Assembly (NCBI GenBank): GCA_029378245.1
Contig: JARKIF010000034.1
Coordinates: 496,001-560,000 of the forward strand
Direction of reading: 5' to 3'
From: Roridomyces roridus
Taxonomy: Eukaryota > Basidiomycota > Agaricomycetes > Agaricales > Mycenaceae
DNA: 64,000 nt
Position numbers and translations under genes: made by a program. The notes under the pieces are model-generated. The model was not told the origin of the DNA and did not search any database. It saw nothing but the letters and a program-made list of their open reading frames with translations. Positions 45,817-55,603 of this stretch are shown piece by piece (within the stretch, counting starts at the first letter, position 1; each line of letters opens with the position of its first letter).

Positions 45817-46400
45817 GAAGAACGAGAACGCAAAATGATATCCACACGAGCCGAATTTATGGGCGAACGGCGGGAATTCTCTGCCTGGAAGGCGAACTTG
45901 GATATGAACGGTGTCAGCGCCGGATGTTCAGATAGGTGCGCGTATTGGTAAGCGCCGTCAAGTAGAGGAAAACCCAAAGAGAGGTCGATATCCCGTTCAT
46001 AAAAAACCTGGGAGATAGCCTCGTCAAATTTCTGCGACTCGGCTACCGTCGAAACGGTAGACTCACAATTCATCTCTTCGTCGAGCTGCGAGTCAGGGTC
46101 CTGGGAGTCGTGGCTTGCATCTTTTCTCGGGAGGGCGGACTGGATCGGCACTTGACATTCCTGCTCCATGCAAGGTTGTTGTTCATTGGCGAGGTCGACT
46201 CCTGCAATCGGATAGAGGATGAGATCTTGAGTCATGGGTGTTGAGTTGAAGAGACTGAGAGCGAGGCCTTTATACGAATACTTGGTAGAATACAGCTTCC
46301 AGAACGGCTTCAAGTTGCGCAGCACCCACAGCCGTCGCCGCCCCGTACGCTCCGGAAAGAACTGCGGAATGAGCGCCTCTGCACAGTCTCTTGAGTCCAA
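45645..46400 (-). CDS. Hypothetical ORF upstream of the left kinase
   Basis: A 251-aa minus-strand frame that can be extended upstream to a possible splice acceptor near 46,484. The residues there (LLSAFKHSIPPVECAVLLDC) look like real protein. The last 60 codons overlap the left kinase in a different frame and are probably not coding. The middle part is acidic and Ser/Gln-rich. I recognise no domain. It may be a separate gene or upstream exons once joined to the kinase. Confidence 0.4.
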   Translation of the reverse strand: MDSRDCAEALIPQFFPERTGRRRLWVLRNLKPFWKLYSTKYSYKGLALSLFNSTPMTQDLILYPIAGVDLANEQQPCMEQECQVPIQSALPRKDASHDSQDPDSQLDEEMNCESTVSTVAESQKFDEAISQVFYERDIDLSLGFPLLDGAYQYAHLSEHPALTPFISKFAFQAENSRRSPINSARVDIILRSRSSCRTPSPPPLLHHSRHPSFPQLFHPNRPLHRRQIYHGPPPFRYRHRKVYGSSFGHST

Positions 46401-46923
46401 TCTGAGAGCGCAGTCAAGCAGAACAGCACATTCGACGGGTGGAATCGAGTGCTTGAAGGCTGAAAGCAGTGTTGGAATGTTGCTCTGCCCGTATCATCCG
46501 TGGCCTGGACGTTGCCGCAGAAGGCGGGTGTAAGGGAACGAGTCATGGGGACAACAGGGGATGAGAAAAGAAAGATCATCGTTTGATCGCTCACTTGACT
46601 CGCCATGCAGAGAGAATACATTCATTGAAAGAAAGAAAAAGACACCGAGGGTATACAGAGGGTCTATTCGGTATCGTAAAAGGGAGAGGGAGAGGGAGAG
46701 AGATAAAAGAGAAGTGGAAGACGAGAGGAATCTGCAGAGACAAAAAGGAGAGTCCAGTCCGAGAGGCTAATTTATATTTCGTTGTGTTCGCCCGACTCGG
46801 CCCCCAGAAATAGCAGTCTTCACGACAGGTTGGTGGAGAGGGTTGAGGAGTGTGCCTTGAGATAGCGCGTACCAGTCGCTGCAACACACATCAGGATTGG
46901 AAGCAAGAAAGCATAGAATAAAC

Positions 46924-48867
46924 TCACAATCCTTGCCATATCGGCTCAGCCTTGATCTCGTGCACCGTCGCCCAACGCTCGAAAGGGTTCATATCGAAGG
47001 CCTGAACAGAAGGTGAGATGAGAGAAGAGGCAATGAGACGATAACGCACCTTGGAGAAGAAATCGTTCTCCACATTCGTCAACGTGGTTTTGCGGAATCG
47101 ATTGTACCCCAAGGAAACCTCCATCGGCTCCACATACTCTTCCGTCCGCCCGTCAATGACCAAAGGGAGAACTCCGGTGAGGAACTGAAAGAAGGTCGCA
47201 GCCCACGACCAGTAGTCGACCCCGTACGAATAGGATTGCGTGCTGGTCTCGGGAGCGGCATAAAAGTCGGTGCCCCTGACCTCGTCGAGGAGATGAGGAT
47301 TGTCGTCTGGCATCGGCAATAGAAGAGGGAAGAAATCGCCCCCGAGCTCCTTGTACCCGTTCCAAAACTCCCCGCCCTCCGCCTTGGGATCGAAAACCTT
47401 TGCGATGCCAAAGTCGGCAAGAACGACGTCACCCCGACTGTCGATGAATATATTGTCCGGCTTGATATCACAGTGTATGATGCCGAGCTTGTGTAGAGAG
47501 TGTATAGCGAGAAGCTGCGAGAAGAGTTAGAGTGAGGAAAGATGTATGAAGGATGAACCCACCAGCTGCGCCCCGTAAAAGTAGGCCAGTGGGCGATCAA
47601 AGTACCCGTCCATGGCTCGCAACTTGGCCTCCATCGTACCAGGGAAAAGGTTCTGAAGAGAATCAGAGATCGGTTCGCAGGTGAATGAATGCCTTACCAT
47701 GACGAGGATATAATCGCTCTCATCCATATAGCTGCCAAATAGCTTCGGGAACGGCTGTTCCTGTTCAGTGTCGCGGATCCTGTTCATTGCGCGGATCTCT
47801 CCGAGTATGAGATGCTGCCCGTTCTCCCCGAGAGCCTTCTTCTTGACCCGCTTGATTGCGAGTGCTTCACCGGTCGCTTTATTGAGACCCCGAAATACTT
47901 CTGCGAACCCGCCTTTGCCGATACGTTCGCCCTCGATGATGTTCTTTTGGTGCGGTCCCACTTTCGTATCACCGTCGAGTAGCAGCGCATACCATTGTGC
48001 GGGAGGAGGTGTAGGTGGTGGTGGTGGTCTGGGTGGTGGCGCTGGTTGTGGATTATCTGCAGTCTTCTCGGGCTGGAGGACTGGGGTAGGTGGGGCTGTC
48101 CCGTTGAATGCTTTATGAACTCGGTGGAAAAGCCAAACGAAGAGCCGTAGACTGATGTCGATAACCGAAGGAAGGATGACCGTGATAAATTTGACGCCGA
48201 TGTAGCGACCTATTTGGATGGAAGACTCGAAGAAAAGACGGGTGGCGCGAATGCTGGAGAGGAGGACGCGGCGAGGGAGTTGTCGTCCGTTGCGAACGGT
48301 ATATTGTAATGTCGAAACCAAATGGTGACTGCTGAGCTTGACAACCGACAAGACCGTGTCGAATCCAGTCTGCAACGGGCCAGACTGTTCGCTGTATCGT
48401 TGGTCGATGAGGGTGTCGAAGCTGAATCCTTGGAAGGTCCAAACGGATACTGCGATGAGGAAGAGGATGCCGAAGCCGAGGAGACCATATGCGGCGAGGG
48501 ACGAGCGCGGCCAGTCGAAGGGAACGTCGACTTCATCGATGAGCGGGATGAATGTGGCCGTACGGAACATGTCGCTCGCGCTGAAGAGCGGGTCGATTGG
48601 CGGTGGCGGTGGGAGTGGCGGAGGCTCGAAAGAGATAGGCGGGGCCCATACGGTCAGTGCATCGCAACCTCTCTTGACAAGGTTGTTGTGTACACTGGGC
48701 GTGAGCCTATCGCTGTTGCTGGTGTGGATGTCGACGACAATCTCCCTGATGGCGGACTTGACGTCTTGGGGCCAAGAACTGGAGACGTTGGCGACGAACT
48801 CCCGAACGGTATAACGGACACGGTCGAGGAGTTGGGAGAAGAAGTAAGGGTTTACGTTGAGATGCAT
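46924..48867 (-). CDS. Membrane-anchored protein kinase, right paralog
   Basis: Four exons are predicted: 48867-47698, 47652-47563, 47514-47050 and 47001-46924. The N-terminal 330 residues include a clear transmembrane helix (AYGLLGFGILFLIAVSVWTF) and a second hydrophobic patch (GRYIGVKFITVILPSVIDI). A Pro-rich linker follows, then a complete kinase core: GKGGFAEVFRG, AIKRVKKK, IIHCDIKPDN, VLADFGIAK and FYAAPETST. The HRD Arg is replaced by Cys, as in the left paralog, so activation-loop control by phosphorylation is unlikely to follow the usual Arg-based mechanism. The substrate is unknown. The pair is a local duplication in this genome. The last intron (47049-47002) has GT-AG ends. Confidence 0.82.
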
Positions 48868-49139
48868 GTTGTGGTGGAAGCAGAGATGTAAATTGATGGT
48901 CAGCCACCCGCGACCTCCCAGCTAAGCGAAACAACGCGTAAATAGTGGTACACAACACGGTCACGTCTTCATTCACTGCGGCGCCCCATCGAGAATTCAC
49001 CTCAGCCCCGGCATAGTAAAATCTTGCTCAAAATTCCGCGCACTCTTTCAGTATGTACGAAATACAGGATAATGGATATCGTCCCTAAATGGTTCGAGGG
49101 ACATCGGTCTCGATAGGGGCAGATCATTACAACTTCGTC

Positions 49140-49764
49140 ATGACCCTCTCTTCTGAATCGGAGTCATCCAGCCAGACAATGACAACGTCCGCGACACAAG
49201 AGGACGTGACGGGATTCAAGAACTCGGAGGAACAGCCGACCGTCAGCGAGGAGCGGCTTGCGGAGCTGTGTTCTATGAGGGACAAACTCATGGTGTGTAT
49301 CCTGCTCAGACTTCTCCGTCCCAGCAACTTGAAGCGTACGCAGAAAGACATAGTGCTCAACTCCGAGCTAACCCAAGAAATAGTCGACAGAGTGCAGAAG
49401 GAGCATAACTTCAAGGACCCCGACTCCGAGGTAGGGGGCAGTTTCTCAATTGCCATTTTTCTTGATTTCTTGTCAGAACTTGACCCGGGAAGAACTTTTT
49501 GCATTGGACGATGCAATTTCTGCTGCTATTCGAGATGCAACGTCCCCCGGGCAAAGAGCATGGGACAACTGGCGAGCGAGTTTACGAGAAGGAGAATACG
49601 GTGAGTTTTACACTCTGGATCTCATTTAGTCCACTGCTTATAGGGTTTACCGAGATGCGATGATTGCGTTCACACAAAGCCAGATGTGGGCTGCACATTC
49701 TCTCAACACGATAGATATCCCTTGCTGCGAATATGACTCAGACTCTGAAGATGATATCTTGTGA
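49140..49764 (+). CDS. Small unrecognised family, member A
   Basis: Three exons are predicted, with GT-AG introns after about 49,429 and 49,610. The last acceptor is the AG before ATGCGATGATT near 49,654, which was chosen by comparison with member B. The protein is about 165 aa: a Ser/Glu/Thr-rich start, a helical segment with residues RLAELCSMRDKLMVCILLR, a second helix (IVDRVQKEHNF), then LTREELFALDDA and a W-rich part, ending in an acidic tail (SDSEDDIL). I know no family with this pattern. An upstream in-frame ATG at 49089 exists, but homology with member B starts later. It has three relatives within 6 kb (B, C and D). Confidence 0.6.
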
Positions 49765-49950
49765 AGAGTAACGAGGCGGTCATCGTGGTTCGATTACTTT
49801 CGCGTTGAATTTCAATTTTTCTGCGCGGCCCAGAGTTTGCAAGCAAATCGAGTAGGCAGAGAACTTGAGTCAGTTTGGCCCAGATAGGGGCGATACAGCT
49901 TTCGTGACCCTCTCTTCTGAATCCAAGTCCTCCATCCACAAAACGACAAC

Positions 49951-50505
49951 ATGGCAGTACTTGCCACAAACCAGAATGCGACGAGGTTTGACAACTCGGA
50001 GGAACAGCAAACCGTTGGCGAGACTCGGCTTGCGGAGTTGCTGCTTACGAGGGACGAAATGTTGGTGTGTATCCTACTCAGGTTCATCCATGGCAACAAG
50101 TTAAGACCCACGCAGGCACAAATGTTGAGCTGGGATGAATCCGAGGTCATAACCAAGCGGTGTATAAAAGAGTATCGCATTGAGCACAATATCGACCTTG
50201 ACGCGGTAAGGGGCATATTCTAACCTGGCTTCTAACGTTGACTTGGCATTATCAGGAGCTCTCCTGGGAGCAGTTTCGCGCATTGGACGATAAAGTTTCC
50301 GCTCTCGTCACAGCGGAAAGGCTCGCCAAGGGTAGTCCATATAAGAAGTGGTCCGCAAGTTTGTCGCCGGAAGAACATGGTGAGTATCCCGCTCTTCATC
50401 GAGTTCACAGCTAAGAGTTGCCCCAGATGCCATGTTGTTAGCTACTACAAGGCAGCTGGCGGCGGCGACCACTATCAGGGACTATGACTTTGAGTGCTGC
50501 GAATA
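49951..50505 (+). CDS. Small unrecognised family, member B
   Basis: Same exon layout as member A, with introns at about 50,206-50,256 and 50,380-50,427. The protein is about 150 aa: residues TRLAELLLTRDEMLVCILLR align with A, followed by a second helical segment, LSWEQFRALDDKVSALV and a short end (RDYDFECCE). The ATG corresponding to A's start is mutated to GTG, so the first usable ATG is at 49951. It lies head-to-tail behind member A, which indicates tandem duplication. Function is unknown. Confidence 0.58.
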
Positions 50506-50792
50506 ATTATTCTTCAATTGTATCCCTTCCAACATTGAGGCCTGAGAATGGTCGACTCTAAAGACTCTAGATCTCCGATTGTCGTACCAACGACTACAGC
50601 CCAAGTGGGTTGCGCTTGACTTGTTGCTTGAGAGATTGGGCGCCAACAGTCCAAGTCGAAATTTCACAAGGATTACGAGGCGTTGTTCTTCAATTCCAAT
50701 ATAGTCTTGAGCCGGCCACTAGACGAGGACTCTCGGAGCAAGATGGAGGTTGAGATCAAGAGGCTCGATCAAACAATTTTACCGCTACCGCC

Positions 50793-51905
50793 ATGTCCCT
50801 TCCGCAGGAGCTCATCGACAGCATCCTCGACGAGGTCAACGATTTCGCTTCGCTGAAATCCTGCTCTCTGGTCGCGTCGAGCTTCCGTTATCCCAGTCAG
50901 CGTATCCTTTACCGCTGTGTCAGACTGCAAGACAATTACGGGGCCATACGCACTCTCCTCCAGGACTCTCCGCACATTGCATCGTATATCACCATTCTCC
51001 ATATATCCTTTGCAACTTCGGATGGGAGACCGGTTGACACGGAGTCGTTGGAGAGAATTCTGGAAAGCCCCAGGTTAACGAATGTACGCCGGTGCATTTT
51101 GAAGCAGGGACAATGGGGCGAGCTGGCTGAATTATTCCCGGCCCTCATTCGATTTCTTTCCGGCCAAAAACTCCACGAGCTTCGCTTCTTTCTAATCTCT
51201 GGCATTCCGGGGGTTTACTTTTTGCAATTCCTCGTGCTTGCCCCAAAGCTTTCGTTTATCGCAATGGCTGTCGAACCCACTGCCGGTGATATACCCCCTC
51301 CCCCTTCATTCGAAAAGATGCCCCGGGAGATGTCTCTCGCGATGCTGTGCGAAACCGTCTGCGAGCTGCTTCTGCGCCCAGAAGGTCTCCCTTACATCGC
51401 CAATCTACAAGCCTTGGCCATCACTCGAATGTGTCGAAATCTCGAATTCTATGGTCTCAGGTTGATATCAAGTGTCCGCAATAATCTGCAGCACCTTCAT
51501 CTCACCGACCCAGTCGACATGCCTGATCCCCTTCCTTCTTTCCCCGCACTTGTTCGCCTGACATTGGATGTCGGGCGACCTCATTTGGAATGGCCATGGG
51601 AGTACATATCTACCCTCTTGGCCCCCACCGCGAGCCCTCATTTACAACAATTCATCTTCATAGTTACGTATTGGAGACGAGCGGACGTCAACCTCCATCT
51701 GCAGTCCCTTGTCGACGCCGCGCTCGAGAGTCATCCCAACGGTCCCAGCATGGTGTGGGTCATCACCTTCGGGCGAGACGATAAAAGATCGCATCTTGCT
51801 CAATGGGTCTCCAAGATACAGGCCGGGATGCCCAGGTTACATGCTAGTGGCCGCCTGGCAATCGAAGTGCGATACGACGATGAGAGGGTAGCACGTCTCG
51901 CGTGA
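50793..51905 (+). CDS. F-box-like protein
   Basis: A single-exon ORF of 370 aa. The first 45 residues (LPQELIDSILDEVNDFASLK then SCSLVASSFRYPSQRILYR) have the Leu-Pro and helix pattern of an F-box, which binds Skp1 in SCF ubiquitin ligases. The remainder is a leucine-rich, irregular repeat region without clean LRRs, as in many basidiomycete F-box-like proteins of large, fast-evolving families. The substrate is unknown. The ATG is preceded by a small gap of 290 bp after member B without other features. Confidence 0.8.
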   Translation: MSLPQELIDSILDEVNDFASLKSCSLVASSFRYPSQRILYRCVRLQDNYGAIRTLLQDSPHIASYITILHISFATSDGRPVDTESLERILESPRLTNVRRCILKQGQWGELAELFPALIRFLSGQKLHELRFFLISGIPGVYFLQFLVLAPKLSFIAMAVEPTAGDIPPPPSFEKMPREMSLAMLCETVCELLLRPEGLPYIANLQALAITRMCRNLEFYGLRLISSVRNNLQHLHLTDPVDMPDPLPSFPALVRLTLDVGRPHLEWPWEYISTLLAPTASPHLQQFIFIVTYWRRADVNLHLQSLVDAALESHPNGPSMVWVITFGRDDKRSHLAQWVSKIQAGMPRLHASGRLAIEVRYDDERVARLA

Positions 51906-52150
51906 CGCAAGCTGGGTTCTTGGGAGGGCGAGGGACCCCGAGTCATTGTGCACCAGATGCGAGCACATATGGTTGTGTCATACGTTTCGGTGGTTTCACT
52001 GGCAGGCGTATGGACGATTTATGGCCATAACGGTAGACCTCGAAAATGAATTCTTGCGGAATTCGAGTGCGGGCCAAGACCGGATCACGATGACCAAGTT
52101 TGTGTTTGTCTGGTCGGCACCGGCTTTCGTCGCACCCGACCCCAGATTTT

Positions 52151-52160
52151 TTATATATAG
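52151..52160 (+). promoter_or_regulatory. TATA-like box before the orphan gene
   Basis: TTATATATAG lies about 44 bp upstream of the predicted ATG at 52195. It is a plausible core promoter element, although fungal start distances vary. Confidence 0.35.
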
Positions 52161-52194
52161 TCACCCAAAGTCAAATGCCTCTCGTTGCCGTACC

Positions 52195-52967
52195 ATGCTC
52201 GCAAGCCTCTCCCGCTCCCTACTCGCGCCGCAGCACGACAGCCAAGTGCGCCCCGTTCGTCCCGATGAATTTCGGGCAATTCTCACCGCCTTCCAGGGAC
52301 TCGATATGACCGCCTTGCGTGTCGTCCTCCCCGTTCCAGAGCTTCTCTCCTGGGACTCTGTGCTGAACCTATGCGAATGCGGCAAAGGTCTCTACTCTAT
52401 TCTCGAGCAGGACGTGGAGCACGTTGCCCAAGTTTTGGCCGCGCTGGAAATGGATGCTGAGCAGGTCAGTGGGGTCCTCTCGTTTCTTTGGTCCGTTTCT
52501 CATCCTGTACTATAGCTCGATAACCCACCGACGCCCAAAGACCCTCTCGTAAGTCGGTTCGCTACTTACGCGCCTAACATGACATTCATCCTTCTCAGCC
52601 TGAAAAAAGTGCTCCCATCCCTTCAATAATCATAACCCCACCACTTCATCCACCCTCGACCTCTTCGCTTCTACCCTACCAAGACAGCGCCTTCCATACC
52701 CGCCTCACTGTGCCCACCCCAACCCGCGGCCACGCCCCCTTCAACCAAAACTACCCGCCCATGCTTCGCCTCGTCCCCGTGCCTGCGCGTGCCGTCAGCC
52801 GGTGGACGTGGACAAACGGCCATTGGCAAGCGTTGATCGCTGGCATGGAGGCACCTCGGCCACGGAAGCTGAAGCGTAAAACCAGAACGAAAAACAAGAA
52901 CACTAGTAAAAACAGCAAAAAGAGCCGCAAATTTACCCCCGCTCAGGCCAAGTCTGACCGACCCTGA
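52195..52967 (+). CDS. Orphan protein with basic tail
   Basis: Three exons are predicted: 52195-52464, 52516-52548 and 52599-52967, each join in frame with GT-AG borders, giving 223 aa. The N-terminal third is helical (residues PDEFRAILTAFQGLDMTALR). The middle is Pro-rich. The C-terminus is strongly basic (PRKLKRKTRTKNKNTSKNSK), which suggests a nuclear or nucleic-acid-binding protein. I recognise no family. The small 33-nt middle exon supports genuine splicing. A minus-strand ORF across 52671-53228 is its antisense shadow. Confidence 0.6.
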
Positions 52968-53479
52968 CGACGGCCGCTTTTGATTCCCGCCCGAGACCGC
53001 CGTAGGGCCTCTCGACGCAGGGAAAATGACTACGCGCCTGCCATATGCAGTTACCCCCTGTGCGCGGGGCCGCGGCGTTGTGCTTTTACTGGCTGGTCGC
53101 CGACGCGGCATGGGATTCGCGGAGGGCCGTCTGCTACCGCGTCTGGACCGCACGTTCCACGCTAGTCCTATAAATTGGTGGTACTTACCTACGCGGACAC
53201 GTGTATGCACAATGTGACCGTGTTCCAATTGTGCACCGATTCCAATGATTCTGTTCTCGCGCCGAAGAGGAAGGACTGGGACGCCGAGGGGCGGTCAATT
53301 ACATTGGTGGCCATTTCTTCTGCCTGTGGTGGACGACATCGAATAGCGGTACTTGTACATATACCCTCGGTGTCTCTCTAATGTCACTCTTTACATTCCT
53401 TCAGTTAGAACGACTTTGAAGGACGGGTACATTGGGAGCTAATACACGGAAGAAAAACGGTCGCAGCAACATGTCGCTC
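52968..53479. other. Stretch without a supported gene
   Basis: This is the 3' flank of the orphan gene and the 3' side of family member C. Small plus-strand ORFs (52980-53381) are unlikely to be genes. Nothing else was seen. Confidence 0.4.
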
Positions 53480-53921
53480 CGCCCCGATATACCACCGCGT
53501 ATTACATATTCCTCGTCAGTCAATGCTGACGATGACATCTCGGGGCATTGTGAGCAGTGAACTTGCCAACAAGATATATGGTGCTCAACTCGCCATACTC
53601 CTCTGGGCTCAGCCTTTCGCACCACTCCTCATATGCTCGATCAGGTTCACCTGTTTGCGTCTTCGACAGCAATCTCTTCATCGGTATGATCCTGGATAAA
53701 CGTTAACGATAGCCCGCCAGTTAGAATGCGTTCTCCTACTGCTTCGGGGTCAAAGTTGTTTTCCTGATAGCATTTGTCCGCAACAGCTTGACAATGTTCT
53801 TTCGAAAGCATTTTGCTCTGCATGAGTTTCAGTTGCGGTAAAGGAGCCTGGGTATGAGACACACACCAGTAGGTCGTCCCTAGTCCGACGCAATTCAGCA
53901 ACACGATCCGCAGGTGACTGC
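53480..53921 (-). pseudogene. Small unrecognised family, member C (probably broken)
   Basis: On the minus strand a start-like ATG near 53,921 gives residues VAELRRTRDDLLVCV, matching A and B. The homologous second helix (LSKEHCQAVADKCYQENNFD) lies in a different frame, with no convincing intron to join them. A GT-AG intron after it restores a segment like DHTDEEIAVEDA. The following part (GEPDRAYEEWCERLSPEEYG) again needs a 1-nt frame change. Two frame breaks suggest a pseudogene. Confidence 0.5.
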
Positions 53922-54290
53922 ATGTTGTCCCTTCTGAGATGTGGGGGTCGTACAATCGCTTGAAGAATCAGACTCGGAGGTACATGGCGAAAGAAGAGTC
54001 ATGGTGAATTTATCACATGACGATCACGGATTGAGGAGTTGGATCGACGAGGGAGCTGCATGCATGCAAGCAGTGAGCAACGCCAAGGCAAAGACCCCAG
54101 TGGAGTCGCAAGACATCGGTCACCGTGGAATTGGTAGAGCGAACCTAAGCTTGAAAATGCTAGAGTGGGCGATTGGGAAGGAGTACCAGACTTTCGTGTT
54201 CCAATAGGCGTTTCTTCCGCGCTCTCAAGACAGACACTCAGGTATAGTATAATGAGCAAATGTAGGAGTACATACATATTGCATCAGCTT

Positions 54291-54883
54291 TCAATGCGGA
54301 CAATCGAAATGATCTTCTCCTTCTGCATCCAGCTCTGCGAGACGGGCGTCCCCCTGGCGTCGAATTTCAGCTTTGAGAGCTTCTTGAGTAGATTTCAGCC
54401 GCCAAGAATAGTGTTGCCTGCATGAAACTCACCTCGTTCCGCCGTGGTAAGCAGGTCTAGCCATTTTTCGTATTCTCTACGATCCGAATCCAGAAGAGAT
54501 CGTGCAAAATCATCTGACTTGCGGCGATATGCCATGAATTGCGTGCAAGTGAGGGTCCTGGCAAGAATGAGGCCATGATTCAGAAGAAGAATGAGGTGAC
54601 TTGCGTTCAAATCTACCCCTTGTTTACGCCGCCAGGCAGACAAGGCTGCGTTATATTGCTCTAGGCTGAGTGAATCATTCTGCATGGGTATTCCAGTTGC
54701 TGTTGCGGGATAAGATAGTACGATACGCACCATGAGCTCTTCCCGTTCGCGGCACAACTGTGCAAGTCTTTCCGCAGAAACGACTTCAGGCTTTTCTTCC
54801 TCGGACCCTACTGTCGTTGGGGTGCAAACTGAGTCGTGGTTGGACCCAAATGAATCCGATGAAGTGGAAGGTGCAAGAGTCAT
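54291..54883 (-). CDS. Small unrecognised family, member D
   Basis: Two exons are predicted: 54883-54433 and 54382-54291, giving about 180 aa. Residues RLAQLCREREELMVRIVLS match the family helix, followed by YNAALSAWRRKQGVDLNA and a C-terminal part ending GEDHFDCPH. At the place of the first intron of A, B and C this copy reads straight through 14 codons (SHLILLLNHGLILA), because the donor lacks its GT. The intron seems to have become coding. It lies on the strand opposite to A and B. Function is unknown. Confidence 0.58.
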
Positions 54884-55010
54884 TTCGCAATAGGAGGTTT
54901 CCGCCCGTTATGGCAATACGTGCTCCACATCTCGTTGTTGTCCGAGACGACCCGAACGAAGACAAGCCAGAATATTGAGCCACGACACACCCCACTCGTC
55001 TACACCGGCA

Positions 55011-55445
55011 TCACTGCTCAGACGACCGGTTAAGGTCAATCTCCTCTCCGTCAGAATCTTCGTCGTCATCCTGCTCGTCCAAATCCTCCATGCTAGCATC
55101 CAGATCTTGAGTGTCATCCCCGTGGTCCTCTACAACAGACGGAGGTCTATTCGATGGTGCCGAGTCACTGTCAGATTCAGACTCCTCGTCGTCCTCGGCA
55201 TCATTCTTCTCTTCCTGCTGCGTTAAACTGCGACCCATGGGAACGAGATTGGCGAACCCGCGCGCGCGGATAACGTGGTTCAACTCGTCGAGTTCGTTCT
55301 CTTCGTCGCTCAGATCGTCCATCTCCCTCTGCAGATTTCGCGTCTTGCCTTGCGTGGCGAGTGGCACCGGTGGATGGGGTGGCTTGGGAAGCAGTCTCGG
55401 GAATAGGGCAGGCCGGGGGAGAATCGTGGGTGTGGCTACCGACAT
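55011..55445 (-). CDS. APC15-like anaphase-promoting complex subunit
   Basis: A single-exon 144-aa ORF. The N-terminus is Pro-rich (LFPRLLPKPPHPP). Around residues 60-75 is the motif ANLVPMGRSL, which matches the NLVPIGK signature of ANAPC15/Mnd2-type proteins. After it comes a long acidic tail (DEQDDDEDSDGEEID). In other organisms APC15 promotes Cdc20 turnover in the mitotic checkpoint complex within APC/C. Size, motif and acidic tail all agree. It lies just downstream of TAF2 on the same strand (about 160 bp). Confidence 0.7.
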   Translation of the reverse strand: MSVATPTILPRPALFPRLLPKPPHPPVPLATQGKTRNLQREMDDLSDEENELDELNHVIRARGFANLVPMGRSLTQQEEKNDAEDDEESESDSDSAPSNRPPSVVEDHGDDTQDLDASMEDLDEQDDDEDSDGEEIDLNRSSEQ

Positions 55446-55603
55446 GCTGCACTTTGGACGCGACGCGACTGACGCGGTGAGAGGAGAGTAATCGAGCCAT
55501 CAGATGGTCAATTCTTCCTTGAACTTCTCTCCATCGCAGCCTACGCGCTCTAGTCACAGCAAATACTTTACAGATTATTACAACAATGTACAATTACCCA
55601 GTC

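Noticed and set aside
52671..53228. 185-aa minus-strand ORF
   Set aside because: It is the antisense of the orphan gene's last exon. Its Arg/Pro/Gly-rich composition is typical of a shadow frame.
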